A stretch of 10,750 nucleotides of DNA. It comes from Desulfobacula sp. (lineage in GTDB: Bacteria; Desulfobacterota; Desulfobacteria; Desulfobacterales; Desulfobacteraceae). Both the position numbers and the translations under genes were made by a program. Under the pieces are notes generated by a model. The model was not told the DNA's origin and did no database searches. It worked only from the letters and a program-made list of their open reading frames with translations. The stretch spans positions 1 through 10,750 of the forward strand of contig JAQICW010000523.1 of the NCBI GenBank assembly GCA_027858355.1. The letters are read 5' to 3'. Positions within the stretch are counted from its first letter, which is position 1; each line of letters starts with the position of its first letter. Positions 7,738-10,750 of the stretch are shown here, one piece after another.

Positions 7738-8815
7738 AGTCCTTTTTATTTCACGCAAATGGTTTCCAGCCATAGGCGGTATGGAAACCTATAGCATGGA
7801 ACTTACCGCTGCATTAAGTCACCATACCGATCTCACAGTTCGGGCACTTCCCGGCCGAAAAGGTGGTAGACCACCTTCCCTGCCACGGTTGTTATGGTTT
7901 ATGGTCAGTTCGTTATATTTTCTTTGGCTGAATCGTCAAAAATACGATGTTATTCATTTTGGAGACATGGTTTTATTTCCTTTGGTTTTTTTTCATCATT
8001 TTTGGGATGCTAAATCAAAGAAGGTGTTGACCATTCATGGGCTGGATATTCTCTATGGCAGACGGAAAGGAATAAAAGCAAAATTATATGGGATCTTCCT
8101 TTTATGGGTAAAAAAATATTTTACGAGGGTTGATTATTATATAACCAATAGTAAAAACACATCTCGAATTGCTGAAAAACAAGGTTTTTTTCCAACCATT
8201 GCCATACCGTTAGGGGTTAGATTTAAAAACCGCCTGAACGTCTCTGAACCAATTGAAGCGAAAGAAAACCAACACTATATCCTGTTTGTGGGTCGACTTG
8301 TCAGGCGGAAAGGAGCTAAGTGGTTTGCTGAAAAGGTTCTTCCTTTCTTGTCCGATAACATTAGTATGTATGTAGTAGGTAAGGTTTGGGATAAAGATGA
8401 AGCCCAGGCGCTGCAAAAAAATTCCCGTGTAAAATACTTTGGATATGTTTCTGAAAACAAACTCAACATACTCAGAAAAAATGCCTTATTAATGATCATG
8501 CCAAATATAAAAACCTTGGATGGCAGTGATGTTGAAGGTTTTGGGATTGCAGCTCTTGAAGCTGCAGCCCAGGGGATACCGCTCGTCGCAGCAGATTTGG
8601 AAGGTATTACAGACGCTGTGCGCCACAAAGAAACCGGTTTTTTGGTTCCTGCTGAAGATATTAAGGCGTGGGTTGATCAAATATACGAAATACTGCTTTG
8701 GCCGGATTCCTTTAGAAACGAATTTGCATTAAAAGCCCAGCATGCGGTACAAAAATACTATTCTTGGGATAGAGTCGCGTTAGATACTATGAATTTGTAT
8801 TTAAGGCTCTTATAA
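7721..8815 (+). CDS. GT4 family glycosyltransferase
   Basis: A 364-residue GT-B enzyme taken from the ATG at 7721, which gives MEKAIKVLFISRKWFPAIGGMETYS, a standard GT4 N-terminus; an in-frame GTG at 7700 would add seven residues of no obvious use. Both starts overlap the GT2 gene, and neither has a clear ribosome binding site, so translational coupling is likely. Blocks include DVIHFGDM (76-83), TIHGLD (104-109), ILFVGRLVRRKGAKWF (187-202), KYFGYVSENKL and an intact EX7E motif (E272, E280) in VEGFGIAALEAAAQGIPLVA. It probably adds a sugar to a lipid-linked precursor in the cytoplasm. It is the last gene before the promoter and palindrome of the regulator, and no strong terminator follows it. 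Confidence 0.88.
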   Translation: MEKAIKVLFISRKWFPAIGGMETYSMELTAALSHHTDLTVRALPGRKGGRPPSLPRLLWFMVSSLYFLWLNRQKYDVIHFGDMVLFPLVFFHHFWDAKSKKVLTIHGLDILYGRRKGIKAKLYGIFLLWVKKYFTRVDYYITNSKNTSRIAEKQGFFPTIAIPLGVRFKNRLNVSEPIEAKENQHYILFVGRLVRRKGAKWFAEKVLPFLSDNISMYVVGKVWDKDEAQALQKNSRVKYFGYVSENKLNILRKNALLMIMPNIKTLDGSDVEGFGIAALEAAAQGIPLVAADLEGITDAVRHKETGFLVPAEDIKAWVDQIYEILLWPDSFRNEFALKAQHAVQKYYSWDRVALDTMNLYLRLL

Positions 8816-8822
8816 AATTTTA

Positions 8823-8851
8823 TTGACATTTATTAATACCTCCTTTATGAG
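8823..8851 (+). promoter_or_regulatory. Candidate promoter of the winged-helix regulator
   Basis: A perfect -35 TTGACA (8823-8828) is followed after 17 bases by TATGAG (8846-8851), a four-of-six -10 match inside the left arm of the palindrome. Initiation would fall near 8858, in the loop, giving a leader of about 23 bases that contains only the right arm. The -10 is weak, so this is a candidate only. Confidence 0.45.
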
Positions 8852-8882
8852 TATCAATTATACTCATAAAGGAGGTATTAAT
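8832..8882. promoter_or_regulatory. Perfect 23-base inverted repeat covering the regulator's RBS and start codon
   Basis: Left arm 8832-8854 and right arm 8860-8882 are exact reverse complements with a five-base spacer CAATT. The right arm contains the strong Shine-Dalgarno sequence AAAGGAGGT (8868-8876, GGAGG five bases before the ATG) and the A and T of the start codon. As DNA it is an excellent operator candidate for a dimeric winged-helix protein overlapping the -10 and start site. As RNA, in read-through transcripts from the upstream operon, it would form a 23-bp hairpin hiding the ribosome binding site. It lacks the T run of a terminator. Structure is seen; both roles are inferred. Confidence 0.88.
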
Positions 8883-9423
8883 GGAAGATATGTTTGCAGG
8901 ATTTGTCACTTCAAAAATCAAAATTAAACTTCTAATCAAGTTTTTTTTTAATCCTGCTATACGCTCGTATTTAAGAGAACTTTCCAGTGAGTTTAATGTT
9001 TCAACAAACGCCGTACGACAAGAACTAAACCTGTTAACCGAATCCAGGCTTTTACACACTGAAAAAAAAGGCCGCCAGATTTTTTACTCTGCCAATCAAA
9101 ACCATCCATTATTTGAAGAACTTACTTCTATAGCACGAAAAACCATGGGTGTTGACAAAGTTATTGACGGTATAGTGAGCCGACTTGGAGACCTCGAACT
9201 GGCATATTTGATAGACGATTACGCAGAAGGAAAGGACACAGGTGTGGTTGACCTGTTATTTGTTGGTAATATTGATCCGTATAACCTTTATGAGTTATGT
9301 ATAAAAACAGAACGATATATCAAAAGAAAGATTCGGTCACTTGTTTTAAGCAGAAAAGAATTTGAAGCGTTTCTTCCCAAACTTGAAAAGCGAAAGCATA
9401 TATTGATTTGGGAAATGAAGTAA
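8881..9423 (+). CDS. Winged-helix (ArsR-like) regulator with a degenerate nucleotidyltransferase-like C-terminal domain
   Basis: 180 residues. Residues about 10-72 form a winged helix: helix LLIKFFFNPAIRSYLRELSSEF, recognition segment VSTNAVRQELNLLTESRLL (40-58) and the wing TEKKGRQIFYSAN. Residues about 100-165 (LGDLELAYLIDDYAEGKDTG, VVDLLFVGNID, YIKRKIRSLVLSRKEFEAF) follow the layout of an MNT-type nucleotidyltransferase domain, but the Gly-Ser of the usual GSxARGE is missing and of the S-D-x-D pair only D124 remains, so catalysis is unlikely and a sensing or structural role is more probable. Start ATG has an optimal GGAGG five bases upstream, buried in the palindrome. The gene stands between a glycosyltransferase operon and gmd/fcl, which suggests control of the polysaccharide locus, and possibly of itself through the palindrome. 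It contains a T9 run at 8941-8949. Targets and ligand unknown. Confidence 0.8.
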   Translation: MEDMFAGFVTSKIKIKLLIKFFFNPAIRSYLRELSSEFNVSTNAVRQELNLLTESRLLHTEKKGRQIFYSANQNHPLFEELTSIARKTMGVDKVIDGIVSRLGDLELAYLIDDYAEGKDTGVVDLLFVGNIDPYNLYELCIKTERYIKRKIRSLVLSRKEFEAFLPKLEKRKHILIWEMK

Positions 9424-9449
9424 CCTTTGTTTTAAAAAAATGAAGTCAT

Positions 9450-9458
9450 TGTTATAAT
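9450..9458 (+). promoter_or_regulatory. Extended -10 promoter candidate for gmd
   Basis: TGTTATAAT is an exact extended -10 (TGn plus TATAAT). There is no good -35 at normal spacing, which extended -10 promoters can tolerate. Initiation would fall near 9465, at the first base of the G+C-rich structured stretch, giving a gmd leader of about 75 bases. Confidence 0.45.
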
Positions 9459-9463
9459 TTGTT

Positions 9464-9508
9464 GCACGCCAACCCAAAAGGTAACCGAAAGGGCGGAGCT
9501 ATTTTTTT
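9464..9508 (+). promoter_or_regulatory. Structured G+C-rich stretch followed by T7: gmd leader element or terminator of the regulator gene
   Basis: GCACGCC (9464-9470) can pair with GGCGGAGC (9492-9499) as two short helices separated by a small A/GA internal loop. Between them ACCCAAAAGGT and CCGAAAGG can form two small hairpins, the second with a GAAA tetraloop, giving a compact three-way-junction-like fold. Two bases later comes a run of seven T (9502-9508). Stems are short and one G is contested between helices. It could be a weak intrinsic terminator for the regulator gene, or an attenuator or ligand-binding leader for gmd. I do not recognise a known riboswitch core in it. Confidence 0.4.
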
Positions 9509-9526
9509 AATCCAAGACAATTCACT

Positions 9527-9531
9527 AAAGG
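9527..9531 (+). promoter_or_regulatory. Ribosome binding site of gmd
   Basis: AAAGG, seven bases before the ATG at 9539, fixes the start that also gives the expected N-terminus [15 protein letters not shown]. Confidence 0.6.
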
Positions 9532-9538
9532 TCCTAAA

Positions 9539-10627
9539 ATGACAAAGACAGCACTTATAACAGGGATCACGGGGCAGGATGGAGCATATCTTGCCGAATT
9601 TCTTCTGAAAAAAGGGTATGCAGTGCATGGAATAAAAAGAAGATCCTCCCTGTTTAATACAGACAGAATAGATCATCTATACCAGGATCCCCATGAAAAA
9701 AACAGAAAATTTGTGCTGCATTATGGTGATCTTACTGATTCAACAAATCTGATAAGAATTCTCCAACAGGTCCAACCTGATGAAGTTTATAATCTTGCTG
9801 CTCAGAGCCATGTGGCTGTGTCCTTTGAATCTCCTGAATACACAGCAGACACAGATGCCCTTGGTACATTGCGTCTACTTGAAGGCATAAGGCTTTTGGG
9901 TCTTGAAAAGAAAACCAGGTTTTACCAGGCCTCGACATCTGAACTATATGGAAAGGTCCAGGAAGTTCCCCAGACCGAAACAACCCCTTTTTACCCGCGA
10001 AGTCCCTATGCTGCAGCCAAACTTTATGCATACTGGATAACGGTAAACTATAGAGAAGCCTATGGAATATTTGCCTGCAATGGAATCCTTTTCAATCATG
10101 AATCTCCATTGCGCGGAGAAACATTTGTCAGCCGGAAAATCACAAGAGCCTTGACAAGGATCAGTCTTGGTCTGCAAGACCGCCTGTATCTTGGGAATAT
10201 GGATGCTAAAAGAGACTGGGGCCATGCCAAAGATTATGTAAAAGTACAATGGCTCATGCTTCAACAGGCTCAACCGGATGATTTTGTCATCGCAACAGGA
10301 CAACAATATTCTGTAAGAGATTTTGTTGTCCTGTCGGCCAGGGAATTGGGCATTGAAATATCCTGGAAAGGCACTGGAATTGATGAAAAAGGATACGATA
10401 AAAAAACCGGCCAGCTGATAGTTGAGATTGATGCCAAGTATTTTCGGCCAACCGAAGTCGACAGTCTGCTTGGTGATGCTTCAAAAGCCAAAACAAAACT
10501 CGGCTGGGTGCCAGAAATATCATTTCAGCAGCTTGTAACTGAAATGGTTCAGCAGGATCTTATAGAGGCCAGAAAGGACCATCTTTGCCAGACACATGGT
10601 TTTGACACCTTTAATTACAATGAATAA
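9539..10627 (+). CDS. gmd: GDP-mannose 4,6-dehydratase
   Basis: A 362-residue extended short-chain dehydrogenase that converts GDP-D-mannose to GDP-4-keto-6-deoxy-D-mannose in the cytoplasm using bound NADP. The cofactor loop is GITGQDG (9-15). [30 protein letters not shown] and [16 protein letters not shown] are family signatures. The catalytic set Thr133, Glu135, Tyr157 and Lys161 (STSELYG and SPYAAAK) falls at the same positions as in E. coli Gmd, and the total length is normal, so the enzyme looks intact. The start of fcl follows after 18 bases, so the product goes to GDP-L-fucose, which the neighbouring glycosyltransferases could use. Control may be through the leader at 9464-9508 and the regulator upstream. 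Confidence 0.97.
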   Translation: MTKTALITGITGQDGAYLAEFLLKKGYAVHGIKRRSSLFNTDRIDHLYQDPHEKNRKFVLHYGDLTDSTNLIRILQQVQPDEVYNLAAQSHVAVSFESPEYTADTDALGTLRLLEGIRLLGLEKKTRFYQASTSELYGKVQEVPQTETTPFYPRSPYAAAKLYAYWITVNYREAYGIFACNGILFNHESPLRGETFVSRKITRALTRISLGLQDRLYLGNMDAKRDWGHAKDYVKVQWLMLQQAQPDDFVIATGQQYSVRDFVVLSARELGIEISWKGTGIDEKGYDKKTGQLIVEIDAKYFRPTEVDSLLGDASKAKTKLGWVPEISFQQLVTEMVQQDLIEARKDHLCQTHGFDTFNYNE

Positions 10628-10630
10628 CTA

Positions 10631-10653
10631 AAATGGATAATTGAAATGGATAA
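10631..10653 (+). repeat. Ten-base direct repeat around the fcl start, creating a three-codon minigene
   Basis: AAATGGATAA occurs at 10631-10640 and again at 10644-10653, 13 bases apart. The first copy supplies ATG-GAT-AAT-TGA (10633-10644); the second supplies the ATG of fcl at 10646, one base after that stop. It may be chance or a small tandem duplication. Confidence 0.6.
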
Positions 10654-10750
10654 AAATTCAAGGATTTTTGTCGCCGGAGCTAATGGGCTTGTGGGGTCAG
10701 CCATTGTAAGGCTGTTAGAAAAAAAAAGGTATTCGAATATTTTAAAACCT
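10646..10750 (+). CDS. fcl: GDP-L-fucose synthase, N-terminal fragment cut by the window end
   Basis: Only 35 codons are visible. After MDKNSR the sequence [19 protein letters not shown] is the N-terminal Rossmann strand, GxxGxxG loop and helix of GDP-4-keto-6-deoxymannose epimerase-reductase (Fcl/WcaG), which normally reads AGHxGLVGSAI. The position directly after gmd is the usual one. The enzyme would epimerise at C3 and C5 and reduce C4 of the Gmd product with NADPH to give GDP-L-fucose. The short N-terminus alone does not exclude another NAD-dependent epimerase. Upstream, GGAT at 10636-10639 is the only weak ribosome-binding candidate, and a minigene ends one base before the ATG. An A9 run lies at 10719-10727. 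Confidence 0.82.
   Translation, partial: MDKNSRIFVAGANGLVGSAIVRLLEKKRYSNILKP

Noticed and set aside
7860..7877. Perfect 8-bp palindrome AAGGTGGT / ACCACCTT inside the third GT4 gene.
   Set aside because: Entirely within coding sequence, short, and with a two-base spacer; no supporting context.
8758..8829. A 23-codon frame on the minus strand starting at 8829 with a GGAGG nine bases upstream.
   Set aside because: The Shine-Dalgarno sequence is an automatic mirror image of the one in the palindrome. The peptide runs antisense through the end of the GT4 gene and shows no recognisable feature.
8816..8882. The 23-bp hairpin as an intrinsic terminator of the upstream operon.
   Set aside because: No T run follows on the + strand, and the stem contains an ideal ribosome binding site and a start codon.

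Overview
The window is part of a polysaccharide / protein-glycosylation gene cluster. All genes lie on the + strand and are tightly packed. The DNA is A+T-rich with a Gram-negative gene set. Three successive proteins have the sequence character of families defined as exosortase A (XrtA / PEP-CTERM) associated: an O-glycosylation ligase, an asparagine-synthase-like amidotransferase and a TIGR03088-type sugar transferase. I infer an anaerobic or sediment-type proteobacterium in the broad sense, perhaps Desulfobacterota. That placement is from general resemblance only. Neither an exosortase nor a PEP-CTERM substrate lies inside the window.

Region 1 (1-4936): the C-terminal part of a membrane O-antigen-ligase-like protein, a GT4 glycosyltransferase overlapping it, an amidotransferase and a second GT4 enzyme. 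The last two both start with TTG. These genes overlap or are 12-24 bases apart and look like one transcription unit. Bases 4937-5070 form the largest gap in this part and hold an imperfect palindrome built of short CAAAG-like units, which looks like a dispersed extragenic repeat.

Region 2 (5071-8815): a polytopic GT39/GT83-like (PMT/ArnT-type) transferase, a DPM1/GtrB-like GT2 with two C-terminal membrane helices, and a third GT4 enzyme. The GT2 and GT39 pair fits a module in which the GT2 loads a sugar on polyprenyl phosphate and the membrane enzyme transfers it on the outer side of the membrane.

Region 3 (8816-10750): a small winged-helix regulator whose C-terminal half looks like a degraded nucleotidyltransferase domain, then gmd and the start of fcl, which together convert GDP-mannose to GDP-L-fucose. 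The regulator is preceded by a perfect 23-base inverted repeat that swallows its ribosome binding site and the first two bases of its ATG, next to a plausible promoter. Upstream of gmd is an extended -10 promoter followed by a compact G+C-rich structured stretch and a T7 run. This suggests that fucose-nucleotide synthesis has its own control, separate from the upstream glycosyltransferase operon.

The most striking signal is the perfect palindrome at 8832-8882. Next are the gmd leader, the degenerate nucleotidyltransferase-like regulator and a 12-A run inside the first GT4 gene.
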